Shown here in pieces: positions 32,307 through 41,199 of a stretch of 64,000 nucleotides of DNA; the stretch's first letter is position 1, and every line of letters starts with the position of its first letter. The translations under genes and the position numbers were made by a program. Under the pieces are notes generated by a model. The model was not told the DNA's origin and made no database searches. It saw only the letters and a list, made by a program, of their open reading frames with translations. The DNA lies in assembly GCF_014844035.1 (NCBI RefSeq), contig NZ_CP062159.1, positions 5,270,001-5,334,000 of the forward strand. Direction: 5' to 3'. The DNA comes from Flavobacterium sp. MDT1-60 (lineage in GTDB: Bacteria; Bacteroidota; Bacteroidia; Flavobacteriales; Flavobacteriaceae).

Positions 32307-33473
32307 ATGAATATGAGAAACCCTATGAAAAAAACAGCATTTTTCCTTTTTTCGGCCAGTGCATTACTTATTTCTTGTAGCAATGACGAAAGCAAAAACA
32401 ATCCTGAAAAAACTCTTAATGACTTACAGCAAGTTACTTTTACCGCCAAACCGGATAAAGTACTAAGTTCTGTAAAAACAGGAACACAAGAATTAAATCC
32501 TACAACAGGAAATAACGAATATGTTTACCTGACCACTGTCGAAAAACAAACCACACTGTCTCCACTTTCTATCATCAATGAGGCTAATCTGGATGTAATT
32601 TATCCTGGAAGTATTTTGCGAGGATCTAGTTTTATGAATGCAACTTACGACCCTCTTGTTTTAAAAAATGCTTTTAAGCCTGTTACTTTATCGATGTCTT
32701 TAAGAGGGGATCTATCAGTTAGTGCTAATGCTTTACCTAATCCTAGTGAAATAAACACTGTTATAAATGGTTTAGTGAGTAAAAATAAAAATTTAATTGA
32801 TTACGAAGCTATTCCAACTTACTATGAATATCAAAGTGATGAGATCACAACCGAAAACAGTTTTAAAAAAGCACTTGATGCGCATTTAAATGTTAATGTT
32901 TTAGGCGGTTTAGTGAAGGCTAACTTTGGTTACACCCAAAATAGCGGATCAACCAATACAAAATCTTACGTTATGGTAAAAGTGAGACAACGTTTGTACA
33001 GCATGACCATTAATCCAAAATACTATACAGATTGGATTGATGGCGATATTAGTACAAACAATTTTGGCACACATGAACCTGTATATGTAAGCAATGTAGA
33101 TTATGGACGAGTTGCCTATATATTGATTGAAACCACTAAAGATGAAACTTATAATAATATGATGGTAAAAGCATCAGTAGGAGTTGCTCTTAAAGTTGTC
33201 AATATTGGCTTAGATGTAAGCTACTCAGAAGAGTTTAAAAAATTATTTGCACAAAATAAAATAAAAGTTATGATCGTGGGAGGCCCATTAGCATTAGGAG
33301 GAAAAGTAAGCGATTACAATAGCTTTGTTGAGTTTCTAAAAGCACCTACTTCTGCTGACCTCGTTTCTTCATCTGCTCCTATATCCTACAAGATACGCAG
33401 GCTAAAAGATAATACTGAAGTTGAGGTAAAAGACATGTACACTTCACAGTTTAAAGAGTTAAAAGCTAATTAG
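32307..33473 (+). CDS. Cholesterol-dependent-cytolysin-like (thiol-activated cytolysin family) lipoprotein
   Basis: This 388-residue protein has lipobox Cys24 (ALLISC). The mature part resembles domains 1-3 of cholesterol-dependent cytolysins. It has an IYPGSILRG segment at 98-106 (compare the YPGALL region of CDCs), PVYVSNVDYGRVAYILIETT from about 258, MIVGGPLALGGK from 322 and PISYKIRRLKDN from 358. It stops there: the membrane-binding domain 4 and the tryptophan-rich undecapeptide are absent. This matches the CDC-like (CDCL) group described in Bacteroidota, which can form pores on other bacteria. ATGs at 32313 and 32325 are alternative starts; the last gives MKKTAFFLFSAS. Confidence 0.85.
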   Translation: MNMRNPMKKTAFFLFSASALLISCSNDESKNNPEKTLNDLQQVTFTAKPDKVLSSVKTGTQELNPTTGNNEYVYLTTVEKQTTLSPLSIINEANLDVIYPGSILRGSSFMNATYDPLVLKNAFKPVTLSMSLRGDLSVSANALPNPSEINTVINGLVSKNKNLIDYEAIPTYYEYQSDEITTENSFKKALDAHLNVNVLGGLVKANFGYTQNSGSTNTKSYVMVKVRQRLYSMTINPKYYTDWIDGDISTNNFGTHEPVYVSNVDYGRVAYILIETTKDETYNNMMVKASVGVALKVVNIGLDVSYSEEFKKLFAQNKIKVMIVGGPLALGGKVSDYNSFVEFLKAPTSADLVSSSAPISYKIRRLKDNTEVEVKDMYTSQFKELKAN

Positions 33474-33482
33474 TATTTAAAC

Positions 33483-33525
33483 AATGAAGCCAATCTAGAA
33501 ATGATTGGCTTCATTATTATATAAC
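33483..33525 (+). terminator. Hairpin after the CDC-like gene
   Basis: AATGAAGCCAATC and GATTGGCTTCATT form a perfect 13-bp stem with a 7-nt loop, 10 nt after the cytolysin-like stop. The following sequence is TATTATATAAC rather than a clean T run, so termination may be partial. Confidence 0.6.
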
Positions 33526-33546
33526 ATTTAGTAAAAAGAATCTATC

Positions 33547-34347
33547 ATGAAAAAATCACATTTCCTTTATTTTATTCTTGTATCGTTTACTGCATTTGCT
33601 CAGCAATATTATCCTGCAAGCGGGAACCTAAATATATTCTCTGATAATCCTGAAAGGTTCTACGTTTATTTAAATGGAGAATTACAAAACAGCGAATCAA
33701 AAACTAATGTAAGAATAGAAAATTTGAATCAGCGCTATTATAACGTAAGAATTGTTTTTGAAAATAAAAGCTTAAAAGATATTATAAACAAACATGTTTC
33801 TGTCATTGCCAATGACGGAGCTACCTTTGAAGAAAGTACTTATAAAATTAAAGTAGACAAAAACAAAAAAATGAAATTAATTTATTTTTCCAGTGCACCA
33901 ATATTTCCTAATTATGTACCCGCCTCAGATGTTTTTGTAATTCACGAGCAGCCCTCTAATCCAAATATTATAATTAATAATGGTATAAATATTAATATAA
34001 ACAACAGTAAACCCGAATCAAGAGATAATCACAAAAAATCAATAGAAAAACGATGTCCCGAATTAAACTCCAAAGATTTTGAAATTGCAATCACAACAAT
34101 AAAAAAAGAGAGTTTTGATGATCAGAAATTATCCATCGCTCAAAATATTATTTTAAATAATTGTTTAAGAACAGATCAAATTGCACAGATTGCTAAAACA
34201 TTATCTTTTTCCCAAAATCAGATGAAATTTGTAAAAAGTGCCTACACATCTTGCACTGATCCTAAAAATTACTATTTGATAAAAGATATTTTTTCTTTTG
34301 CAGTTGACCAACAATATTTTATGAATTTTATCAACTCGAAAAACTAA
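33547..34347 (+). CDS. DUF4476 domain secreted protein
   Basis: This 266-residue secreted protein has a signal peptide ending AFAQ. A beta-rich N-terminal part follows (LNIFSDNPERFYVYLNGELQ). An Asn/Ile low-complexity linker (NIIINNGININININN-like) sits near residues 138-152. The C-terminal helical DUF4476 domain spans about 170-262 (DFEIAITTIKKESFDDQKLS, SFSQNQMKFVKSAY), with cysteines near its ends. DUF4476 proteins are widespread in Bacteroidota and lack a known function. It lies 73 nt after the CDC-like gene but behind a hairpin, so co-expression is uncertain. Confidence 0.8.
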   Translation: MKKSHFLYFILVSFTAFAQQYYPASGNLNIFSDNPERFYVYLNGELQNSESKTNVRIENLNQRYYNVRIVFENKSLKDIINKHVSVIANDGATFEESTYKIKVDKNKKMKLIYFSSAPIFPNYVPASDVFVIHEQPSNPNIIINNGINININNSKPESRDNHKKSIEKRCPELNSKDFEIAITTIKKESFDDQKLSIAQNIILNNCLRTDQIAQIAKTLSFSQNQMKFVKSAYTSCTDPKNYYLIKDIFSFAVDQQYFMNFINSKN

Positions 34348-34348
34348 T

Positions 34349-34396
34349 AAAAAAAACTAATTCTTCATCAGTATTCGGTTTTTTTATTAGTTTTTG
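34349..34396. terminator. Bidirectional terminator between DUF4476 gene and rsmG
   Basis: AAAAACTAAT and ATTAGTTTTT pair across a loop of about 22 nt and are flanked by A and T tracts. They sit between convergent genes. The loop is long, so the call is moderate. Confidence 0.5.
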
Positions 34397-34400
34397 GATG

Positions 34401-35030
34401 TTACACAGTAAACTTCAAGGGAAGATGAACCACTTTTTTAGTTTCAAAAAACTCATCTTTAAAAATTTCAGACAAGTCGTATAAGGTCGCTTTCGGAAAA
34501 TCTTTTAATTCTTCGGTCAAATCACCTCCTTTTAAATACAGAATTCCGTTCTTTAAAGTATGCTTGTGTTGTTTTTTAATTTTATCTTTTATCCACGAAA
34601 CAAAATCCGGCATGTTGGTCACGGCACGACTCACGATAAAATCGAAATCACCTTTTACTAATTCAGCACGTTTTTGTTCTGCTTTTACATTTTTTAATTC
34701 TAATGCGTCAACAACACCCTGAACCACTTTTATTTTCTTTGCAATAACATCAATCAAATAAAAACGGGTTTCTGGAAAAAGAATCGCTAACGGAATCCCG
34801 GGAAAGCCTCCACCGGTTCCAACATCCAAAACGGTTGATCCCGGTTCGAATTTCATAATTTTTGCAATTCCAAGCGAATGCAATATGTGTTTTGTATATA
34901 AGGCATCAATGTCTTTTCTTGAAATTACATTGATTTTTTCATTCCAATCGTGGTATAAAAAGTCTAATTTTTGAAATTGTTCGATTTGAAGTTCGGTCAA
35001 ATCCGGAAAATATTTCAATATCTCATCCAT
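34401..35030 (-). CDS. rsmG: 16S rRNA (guanine527-N7)-methyltransferase
   Basis: This 209-residue SAM-dependent enzyme methylates G527 of 16S rRNA in the 530 loop. The characteristic motif VLDVGTGGGFPGIPLAILFP lies at about 66-85. The ISRKD region (NVISRKDIDALYTKHILHSL) and DFIVSRAV are also present. Length is normal for the family. It is a single gene, convergent with the DUF4476 gene and divergent from the desaturase. Confidence 0.96.
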   Translation of the reverse strand: MDEILKYFPDLTELQIEQFQKLDFLYHDWNEKINVISRKDIDALYTKHILHSLGIAKIMKFEPGSTVLDVGTGGGFPGIPLAILFPETRFYLIDVIAKKIKVVQGVVDALELKNVKAEQKRAELVKGDFDFIVSRAVTNMPDFVSWIKDKIKKQHKHTLKNGILYLKGGDLTEELKDFPKATLYDLSEIFKDEFFETKKVVHLPLKFTV

Positions 35031-35137
35031 TGTAGTAATTTTTTAACAAAAGTACTACTTTACGATTGAAATATTTAACTCAATTTTGCAAATTGAAAAT
35101 TTATAATAATTACCTTTGAAAACTATTTAAATTAATT

Positions 35138-36232
35138 ATGAATAACATTGCGCCTACATTTGCTAAACAAGACAATCTGAAGTTTTTCAGAACACTTAAC
35201 TCACGAGTAAACAATTACTTCAAGGAGAATAACATTCAAAAAACCGGAAACTGGAAACTACACTTAAAAGCTGTTATTCTTTTTGCCGTTTTTCTAACGC
35301 CGTACTTTTTGATATTAACTCTTAATATGCCTTTTTGGGCACAATTGCTATTAAACATCCTGATGGGAGTTGGAATGGCCGGAATTGGAATGAACGTTAT
35401 GCATGATGGGAATCATGGATCTTATTCTTCTAAATCCTGGATCAACAAAATTATGGGTGGAAGCATTTACGTTTTAGCCGGAAATGTACACAACTGGCAA
35501 GTACAACACAATGTACTTCACCATACTTATACTAATATTCACGGTCACGATGAAGATTTGGATGCGGGAAGAATTATTCGTTTTACACAAAATGCCGAAT
35601 GGCACCGTTTTCACAAATTTCAACATTATTATTCTTTTTTCTTATATGGACTATTGACTTTTAATTGGGCATTAACAACCGATTTTAAGCAAATGAAAAA
35701 TTACTTAAAAAGAAAATTATCTTACGGAGCTCCTCAAAGTCCAACTAAATTATGGACTGTTTTAGTAATTACAAAAATAATTTACGTTTTAATCTGGATG
35801 GCTTTGCCAATGATTTTGGGCGTAACATGGTGGAAAGTTGTGATTGGATTTTTTGTAATGCACTACACGGCAGGATTAATTTTAAGTATTGTTTTTCAAT
35901 TGGCACACGTTGTGGAAGAAACTTCAAACCCTGTTCCGAATGAAGAAGGTGAAATAGAAAACACCTGGGCAATTCACCAGCTATACACAACTGCTAACTT
36001 TGCGCCAAAAAACAAAGTTATCAATTGGTTTACCGGGGGATTAAATCACCAAATTGAACACCATATTTTTCCAAATATCAGTCATATACATTATGGGAAA
36101 ATTGCTGAAATTGTAAAACAAACTGCAATCGAATGCAATTTGCCTTATCATGAATTCAGAACCATGAGAGGTGCCATTATTGCGCATTACAAGCACTTAA
36201 AAGAACTTGGAATGAAACCTGAACTAGCATAA
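35138..36232 (+). CDS. Membrane fatty acid desaturase
   Basis: This 364-residue integral membrane di-iron desaturase has three histidine boxes: H89-D-G-N-H93, H124-N-V-L-H-H129 and H304-Q-I-E-H-H309. Hydrophobic helices lie at about 42-62, 68-86, 160-180 and 205-245. The QxxHH form of the last box resembles front-end and related bacterial acyl-lipid desaturases. There is no fused cytochrome b5 domain. It introduces double bonds into acyl chains for membrane fluidity; regiospecificity cannot be read from sequence. Confidence 0.92.
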   Translation: MNNIAPTFAKQDNLKFFRTLNSRVNNYFKENNIQKTGNWKLHLKAVILFAVFLTPYFLILTLNMPFWAQLLLNILMGVGMAGIGMNVMHDGNHGSYSSKSWINKIMGGSIYVLAGNVHNWQVQHNVLHHTYTNIHGHDEDLDAGRIIRFTQNAEWHRFHKFQHYYSFFLYGLLTFNWALTTDFKQMKNYLKRKLSYGAPQSPTKLWTVLVITKIIYVLIWMALPMILGVTWWKVVIGFFVMHYTAGLILSIVFQLAHVVEETSNPVPNEEGEIENTWAIHQLYTTANFAPKNKVINWFTGGLNHQIEHHIFPNISHIHYGKIAEIVKQTAIECNLPYHEFRTMRGAIIAHYKHLKELGMKPELA

Positions 36233-36297
36233 AAAATCTATTAATAATTAACCTTCCTTAATTAAAGTTGAAATTAAGGACATTCAAAATTTTTATA

Positions 36298-37488
36298 ATG
36301 AATCATATTCTTTCGGACAGAATTAACAACTTAGCGACCTCACAAACCTTAGCAATGGCTGCTTTAGCACGCGAATTAAAAGCACAAGGAAAAGACATTA
36401 TCAGTTTAAGTTTAGGTGAACCAGACTTCAATACACCAGACTTTATTAAAGAAGCAGTTAAAAAAGCAGTTGACGAAAATTATAGCACATATTCTCCAGT
36501 TGAAGGTTATTTGGAATTGAGAGAAGCAATCTCAAGAAAATTCAAAAGAGACAACGGATTAGAGTACAAACCAACTCAAATCGTAGTTTCTACAGGAGCA
36601 AAACAATCTTTATACAACATTGCACAAGTAATGTTAAACGATGGTGACGAAGTTATCTTACCAGCACCTTACTGGGTATCTTACTTCGAAATTGTAAAAC
36701 TTTCAGGCGGAATTCCAGTTGAGGTTCCAACTTCTGTAGATACTGATTTCAAAATCACTCCGGAACAATTAGAAGCTGCTATCACACCAAAAACAAAAAT
36801 GATGTGGTTCAGTTCTCCATGTAACCCTTCAGGTTCTGTTTACAGTAGAGAAGAATTAACAGCGCTTGCAAAAGTTCTAGAAAAACACCCAAATATATAT
36901 GTAGTTGCTGACGAAATTTATGAGCACATCAATTTCTCAGGTACTTTCTGCAGTATCGGTTCAATTCCTGGAATGCTAGAAAAAACAATCACTGTAAACG
37001 GAGTTGCAAAAGCATTCGCCATGACAGGATACAGAATTGGTTACATTGGAGCACCGGAATTCATTGCAAAAGCATGTACAAAAATTCAGGGACAAGTAAC
37101 TTCAGGAGCAAATTCTGTAGCACAACGCGCTACAATTACTGCTGTAGATGCTGATCCAAGCGTATTAAACCACATGGTTCAGGCTTTCCATACTCGTAGA
37201 GATTTGGTAGTTGGATTATTAAAAGAAATTCCTGGTGTAAAAATCAACGTTCCGGAAGGAGCTTTTTATGTATTCCCAGACGTTTCTTCTTTCTTCGGAA
37301 AAACTTTAAGAGGAACTGAAATTAAAGATGCAAACGATGTTTCAATGTATCTTTTAGCTGAGGCTAACGTAGCAACTGTTACAGGTGACGCTTTCGGAAA
37401 TCCAAATTGTATTCGTTTCTCTTATGCGACAAGCGATGATATTTTAAAAGAAGCATTACGCAGAATCAAAGAAGCTTTGACTGTATAA
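36298..37488 (+). CDS. Aspartate aminotransferase family PLP enzyme
   Basis: This 396-residue class I aminotransferase of the AAT-1beta type transfers the amino group between aspartate and 2-oxoglutarate. Seen motifs are SLSLGEPDFNTP, NPCNPSGSV-like SSPCNPSGSVYS and Asp in VVADEIYEH. The Schiff-base lysine is Lys238 (NGVAKAFAMTGYRIG), and FSYATS comes near the end. The ATG at 36298 is chosen because MNHILSDRINNLATSQTLAM is the conserved N-terminus; the frame extends upstream to 36268 without support. It could accept other substrates. Confidence 0.9.
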   Translation: MNHILSDRINNLATSQTLAMAALARELKAQGKDIISLSLGEPDFNTPDFIKEAVKKAVDENYSTYSPVEGYLELREAISRKFKRDNGLEYKPTQIVVSTGAKQSLYNIAQVMLNDGDEVILPAPYWVSYFEIVKLSGGIPVEVPTSVDTDFKITPEQLEAAITPKTKMMWFSSPCNPSGSVYSREELTALAKVLEKHPNIYVVADEIYEHINFSGTFCSIGSIPGMLEKTITVNGVAKAFAMTGYRIGYIGAPEFIAKACTKIQGQVTSGANSVAQRATITAVDADPSVLNHMVQAFHTRRDLVVGLLKEIPGVKINVPEGAFYVFPDVSSFFGKTLRGTEIKDANDVSMYLLAEANVATVTGDAFGNPNCIRFSYATSDDILKEALRRIKEALTV

Positions 37489-37617
37489 AAATATAGATAG
37501 TTTTATTAAAACGGCTTAAGGTTCAAAGTTTCATCACTTTATACTTTAAGCTGTTTTTTTATGGACGTTCCGCGGCGGCGGACGGGCAAACAATTTTAAA
37601 CTTTAATCCAGCACAGA

Positions 37618-37654
37618 ATAATTCGTGAAAATTCGCGAAATTCGTAGCAAACAA
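37618..37654. repeat. Fragment of the TTCGTGAAATT repeat family
   Basis: The stretch AATTCGTGAAAATTCGCGAA, then ATTCGTAGCAAA, matches the right arm of the hairpin family at 12485, 43773 and 51045. The 286-nt gap around it (37489-37774) also holds a GGTTCAAAGTTTC box at 37519 and a short GC-rich CCGCGGCGGCGGACGGG tract near 37570. No gene is seen in it. Confidence 0.5.
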
Positions 37655-37774
37655 AATTTAAACCTTTCAAAATTCCCATTCCACAATCTTATAAAATGAC
37701 TCTATAATTCTATAAGACATACGGCTCTATAAAATCCCAACTTTGTATTATACATTAATTTAAAATTAAAAGTT

Positions 37775-38233
37775 ATGATACATACAGAAGAAACCACAAC
37801 AGAAGCAATTAATACTTTAGAAGGATTAATTTCTATTTTGGAAGACGGAAAACTAGGATATACCAATGCCGCGGAACATGCAGAAGATCTTATTATCAAA
37901 GCTGATTTTTTAGAGTACGCTCGCGAACGCGCCTTATTCATAGTTGAATTGCAGGACCAAATCAACAAACTGGGAAAATCAACAGATACTTCTGGCGGAG
38001 GTCCATTAGGAGCTTTGCACCGTACCTGGATTGACATCAAATCATCATTTACCGGTGGAGATACTGAAGCTATTATCAATGCTTGTATTACCGGAGAAAA
38101 AGCTGCTGTTGAAAAATTCAAAATGGCACTTGAGAAAAATCAATTGGACGGAAGTCAAATTGCCATTGTTTCAAAACAATTAAACAGCATCCAAAGTACA
38201 TTGGATAAAATTAAAACGAAAAGATCGTCATAA
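37775..38233 (+). CDS. PA2169 family four-helix-bundle protein (DUF2383)
   Basis: This 152-residue soluble protein has a helical pattern and the DUF2383 features EAINTLEGLISILEDGKLGY, then GGGPLGALHRTWIDIKSSFT and the GEKAA segment. The family is ferritin-like in fold and of unknown function, often stress-inducible. It is monocistronic with a terminator at 38263. No signal peptide is present, so it is cytoplasmic. Confidence 0.88.
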   Translation: MIHTEETTTEAINTLEGLISILEDGKLGYTNAAEHAEDLIIKADFLEYARERALFIVELQDQINKLGKSTDTSGGGPLGALHRTWIDIKSSFTGGDTEAIINACITGEKAAVEKFKMALEKNQLDGSQIAIVSKQLNSIQSTLDKIKTKRSS

Positions 38234-38262
38234 TAATTGATGCTATTTTTTTGAGAAGAAAG

Positions 38263-38294
38263 CTACTTGGTTGTAAAACCGGGTAGTTTTTTTT
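38263..38294 (+). terminator. Terminator after the DUF2383 gene
   Basis: A CTACTTGGTT/AACCGGGTAG stem with a short loop is followed by eight T. It lies about 30 nt after the stop. Confidence 0.8.
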
Positions 38295-38368
38295 ATTTAA
38301 TAAAAATTAAAAATAAATCTTTATTTTCGTTTCAACCAATACTAATAAATCTTAACCAAAAACTATTT

Positions 38369-38941
38369 ATGAACCGAACTTTACGCAATTCTTTTTTAAT
38401 TATAATCTTTACTTTATTTTTTTCTAATCTGGCAAAAGCTCAACCAAGAAAAGGCGAATTTATAAATGCATCTATAGGTCTGGGATTAAGCGCACCGGAT
38501 GATAATGCAGATATAGATGGCACTGGTTTTTATGCACAAGGGGAATATGTTTTCGGATTAACCAAATGGTTTGGCTTGAGACCCTATGCCGGATTTATAG
38601 TAACATCCTGTGACAAAAATGAGAATCAAAATCAACCAGAATATAAGGTAACTTCTAAAGCTTTTTTATTTGGTGGAAAAGCCAGAATTTGTGCTCCAAT
38701 TCTTTGGATTGCTCCGTATATTGAAAGTGGAATTGGTGCTTCTATAGGTTCTTTCGAAACTTATACACCCTTTACCAACATCAAAAAAAGTGGTATTTTA
38801 ATGCATGTTCCTTTTACTTTGGGATTAGCATTAGGCCCAAAACATAATGTAGATATTGCTTTTACCTATTATTTTCATTCAGCAGCAGATCAATATTGTG
38901 GAGCGGCAGCTTTTGGACTTACTTTTCCATTAAATCAATAA
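38369..38941 (+). CDS. Outer membrane beta-barrel protein
   Basis: This 190-residue protein has a signal peptide ending LAKAQ. It is followed by alternating strands typical of an eight-stranded barrel (FINASIGLGLSA, FYAQGEYVFGL, WFGLRPYAGFIVTS, AFLFGGKARI, VDIAFTYYFHS, AAAFGLTFPL). The start is ATG 38369. The frame continues upstream to 38267, but that stretch contains the preceding gene's terminator. Three cysteines are unusual for a barrel. Function is unknown. Confidence 0.75.
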   Translation: MNRTLRNSFLIIIFTLFFSNLAKAQPRKGEFINASIGLGLSAPDDNADIDGTGFYAQGEYVFGLTKWFGLRPYAGFIVTSCDKNENQNQPEYKVTSKAFLFGGKARICAPILWIAPYIESGIGASIGSFETYTPFTNIKKSGILMHVPFTLGLALGPKHNVDIAFTYYFHSAADQYCGAAAFGLTFPLNQ

Positions 38942-39080
38942 TCATAATTATTAACCATCATCATTCCATATTACCTAACTATTTCAAAAAAAACCACTTC
39001 AGTATTAGCAAACTCAAATTATTTATAAGAACTTTGCAAACTTTTTTGCGTGAATACCACAAAAGCCTAAAGCACTAGAA

Positions 39081-40955
39081 ATGAAGAAGAAGATTGAAAT
39101 ATTAGCTCCAGCAAAAGATTTAATTGGGGGAATGGCTGCCATAAATAGTGGCGCCGATGCCGTTTATATTGGTGCACCGCAATTTGGCGCCCGTTCAAAT
39201 GCCAACAACTCCATTGAAGATGTTGCCGCTTTAGTACAATATGCGCATTTATTTAATGCTCAGGTTTTTGTCGTTATGAATACCATTTTATATGACAACG
39301 AATTGGAAACTTGCCGCAAAATGATTTGGGAATTATACGATATTGGTGTTGATGCCCTGATCATTCAGGATATGGCGATTATGGAAATGGAGCTTCCTCC
39401 TATCGTACTTCATGCCAGCACACAAGCCAATAACCGTGACGCAGACAAAATTAAATTCCTTAAAGATGCCGGAATCAAACGTGTAGTTTTAGCCCGCGAA
39501 TTAAACCTGCATCAAATAAAACAAATCTACGACGAAGCAGATGTTGAGTTAGAATTTTTCGTGACAGGTGCATTATGTGTATCCTTCAGCGGAAACTGCT
39601 ATATGAGTGTAGCCAACGGAGAACGCAGTGCCAATCGCGGTTCTTGCGCACAAAACTGCCGTTTGCCTTACAACTTAATCGACGGAAACGGAGAAACTTT
39701 AATCAAAAACAGTCACTTACTTTCTATAAAAGATTTAGATATTTCAGAGCAGATTCCGAATTTAATTGAAGCAGGAATCGTTTCTTTTAAAATCGAAGGA
39801 AGATTAAAAGATGTTGTTTATGTAAAAAACAATGTATCGTATTTACGCCAGAAACTAGATAGTTATTTAGAAGGCGAAGGAAGCGATAAATACACGAAAG
39901 CTTCGTCTGGAAAATGCACTTATACTTTCGATTCGTCTTTGAGCAGAACTTTCAACCGCGGTTACACCGATTATTTTGTAAACGAAAGACACAGCTCCAT
40001 TGGTTCTTGGGAAAGTCCAAAATCAAAAGGTCAATATATTGGTAAATTAATCAGAACTGTTGGAAACGCTTACGAAATCGAAAACGGCGAATTCTTAAAC
40101 AACGGTGACGGACTTTGTTTCATCAACGAAAACAATGAAGCTGACGGAATTTACGTAAACAAAGCAGAAAACGGTAAAATATATCCGAACGTTTTAAAAG
40201 AAATAAAAGACGGAACTTTTATCTACAGAAATAATGATGCAGCTTTCATTAAAATTGTAGAAAGAGAAGATAGTGCAGTTCGAAAAATCAGCACGACTTT
40301 ATTGCTTACAGAAAATGAAACTGGCTTCGAATTAATCGCTACCGATGAAGACGGAAATGTAAGCATCGTAAATTTAGAACATGTAAAAGAGCAGACTAAA
40401 ACTGGTGAATTAATTGAAGAAAACATCAAAACACAATTGGCAAAAACAGGTTTTACGCCTTACACTGCTGATGAAATTAATATCATGTTTTCTCAAAACT
40501 GGTTCCTTCCTATTTCAAAAATCAACGAAATGCGAAGAACGGTTTACGATCAGTTAACCGAAATTCGCTTGAAAAATTACAAACGCGAAGAACACCAATT
40601 GGTAAAAACGTCACATCCGTATCCTGAAACCAAATTAGATTTCATGTACAACGTTTCGAACAAAACGGCTCGTAAATTCTACGAACGTCATGGTGTTACC
40701 GAAATCGAAAAAGCATTCGAATTACAATGGGATCCGGGAAAATCTCGTGTAATGACAACCAAATATTGCATCAAATACGAATTAAAAAAATGTCCGATAC
40801 ACCAAAAAGACATAGCAGGTGTCAAGGTAAAAGAACCATTAGTATTAAAACAAGGTGAACTTGAATACAAACTAAAATTCAACTGTAAGCCTTGTGAAAT
40901 GGAAATTTGGGAAAAAGACGCCGAATTTGAAATTGAGGAAGATCATTTTCATTAA
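39081..40955 (+). CDS. Peptidase U32 family protein
   Basis: This 624-residue protein has the N-terminal TIM-barrel U32 domain (EILAPAKDLIGGMAAINSGA, then DAVYIGAPQFGAR). The U32 signature ELEFFVTGALCVSFSGNCYM and SANRGSCAQNCRLPY lies at about 155-195. A C-terminal region has CPIHQK and FNCKPCEM cysteines. Relatives include E. coli TrhP and RlhA, which hydroxylate tRNA and rRNA using prephenate-linked chemistry, so an RNA-modification role is more likely than proteolysis. A terminator follows at 40961. Confidence 0.9.
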   Translation: MKKKIEILAPAKDLIGGMAAINSGADAVYIGAPQFGARSNANNSIEDVAALVQYAHLFNAQVFVVMNTILYDNELETCRKMIWELYDIGVDALIIQDMAIMEMELPPIVLHASTQANNRDADKIKFLKDAGIKRVVLARELNLHQIKQIYDEADVELEFFVTGALCVSFSGNCYMSVANGERSANRGSCAQNCRLPYNLIDGNGETLIKNSHLLSIKDLDISEQIPNLIEAGIVSFKIEGRLKDVVYVKNNVSYLRQKLDSYLEGEGSDKYTKASSGKCTYTFDSSLSRTFNRGYTDYFVNERHSSIGSWESPKSKGQYIGKLIRTVGNAYEIENGEFLNNGDGLCFINENNEADGIYVNKAENGKIYPNVLKEIKDGTFIYRNNDAAFIKIVEREDSAVRKISTTLLLTENETGFELIATDEDGNVSIVNLEHVKEQTKTGELIEENIKTQLAKTGFTPYTADEINIMFSQNWFLPISKINEMRRTVYDQLTEIRLKNYKREEHQLVKTSHPYPETKLDFMYNVSNKTARKFYERHGVTEIEKAFELQWDPGKSRVMTTKYCIKYELKKCPIHQKDIAGVKVKEPLVLKQGELEYKLKFNCKPCEMEIWEKDAEFEIEEDHFH

Positions 40956-40960
40956 AATAC

Positions 40961-40999
40961 AAACCGATGCTTTTAAAAGAAGTATCGGTTTTTTATTTT
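40961..40999 (+). terminator. Terminator after the U32 gene
   Basis: An AAACCGAT/ATCGGTTT stem with a loop of about 15 nt is followed by T-rich sequence, directly after the U32 stop. Confidence 0.7.
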
Positions 41000-41095
41000 G
41001 GGCGTGTCCCTCCGGGTCGGGCTATCCGTTACAAGTCCTCGCCTGTTCGTTCCTCACGGCTGTGGGCTTTCCACTTCTATCCCTCACGCAAACCG
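41000..41095. repeat. GC-rich dispersed element, CTATCCGTT...TTTCCACTTCTATC family, copy 1
   Basis: This stretch is conspicuously GC-rich for the window and contains GTCGGGCTATCCGTTACAAG and GGGCTTTCCACTTCTATCCC. The complement of 49075-49150 has the same two boxes in the same order (CGCTATCCGTTTCAA and GGATTTCCACTTCTATC), so the two are related copies in opposite orientation. It contains no long reading frame of its own. Confidence 0.7.
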
Positions 41096-41199
41096 TAAAA
41101 CGAGAAAGTATCTATTAACAATTTAAATCTGTTGAATCCGCAAAATCTGCGTGAGATTAAAATCCATTTTTTTATCTTTACTCTCAAAACTAAATTTAA

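Noticed and set aside
32307..33473. CDCL protein as a MACPF/perforin domain protein
   Set aside because: The VSNVDYGRVAY, PISYK and YPG segments fit the thiol-activated cytolysin family better than MACPF, whose signature (Y/W-G-T/S-H-F/Y) is not seen.
41000..41118. Possible small gene or rRNA/tRNA fragment in the GC-rich stretch
   Set aside because: No cloverleaf or credible protein; its similarity to the element at 49073-49153 marks it as a repeat.
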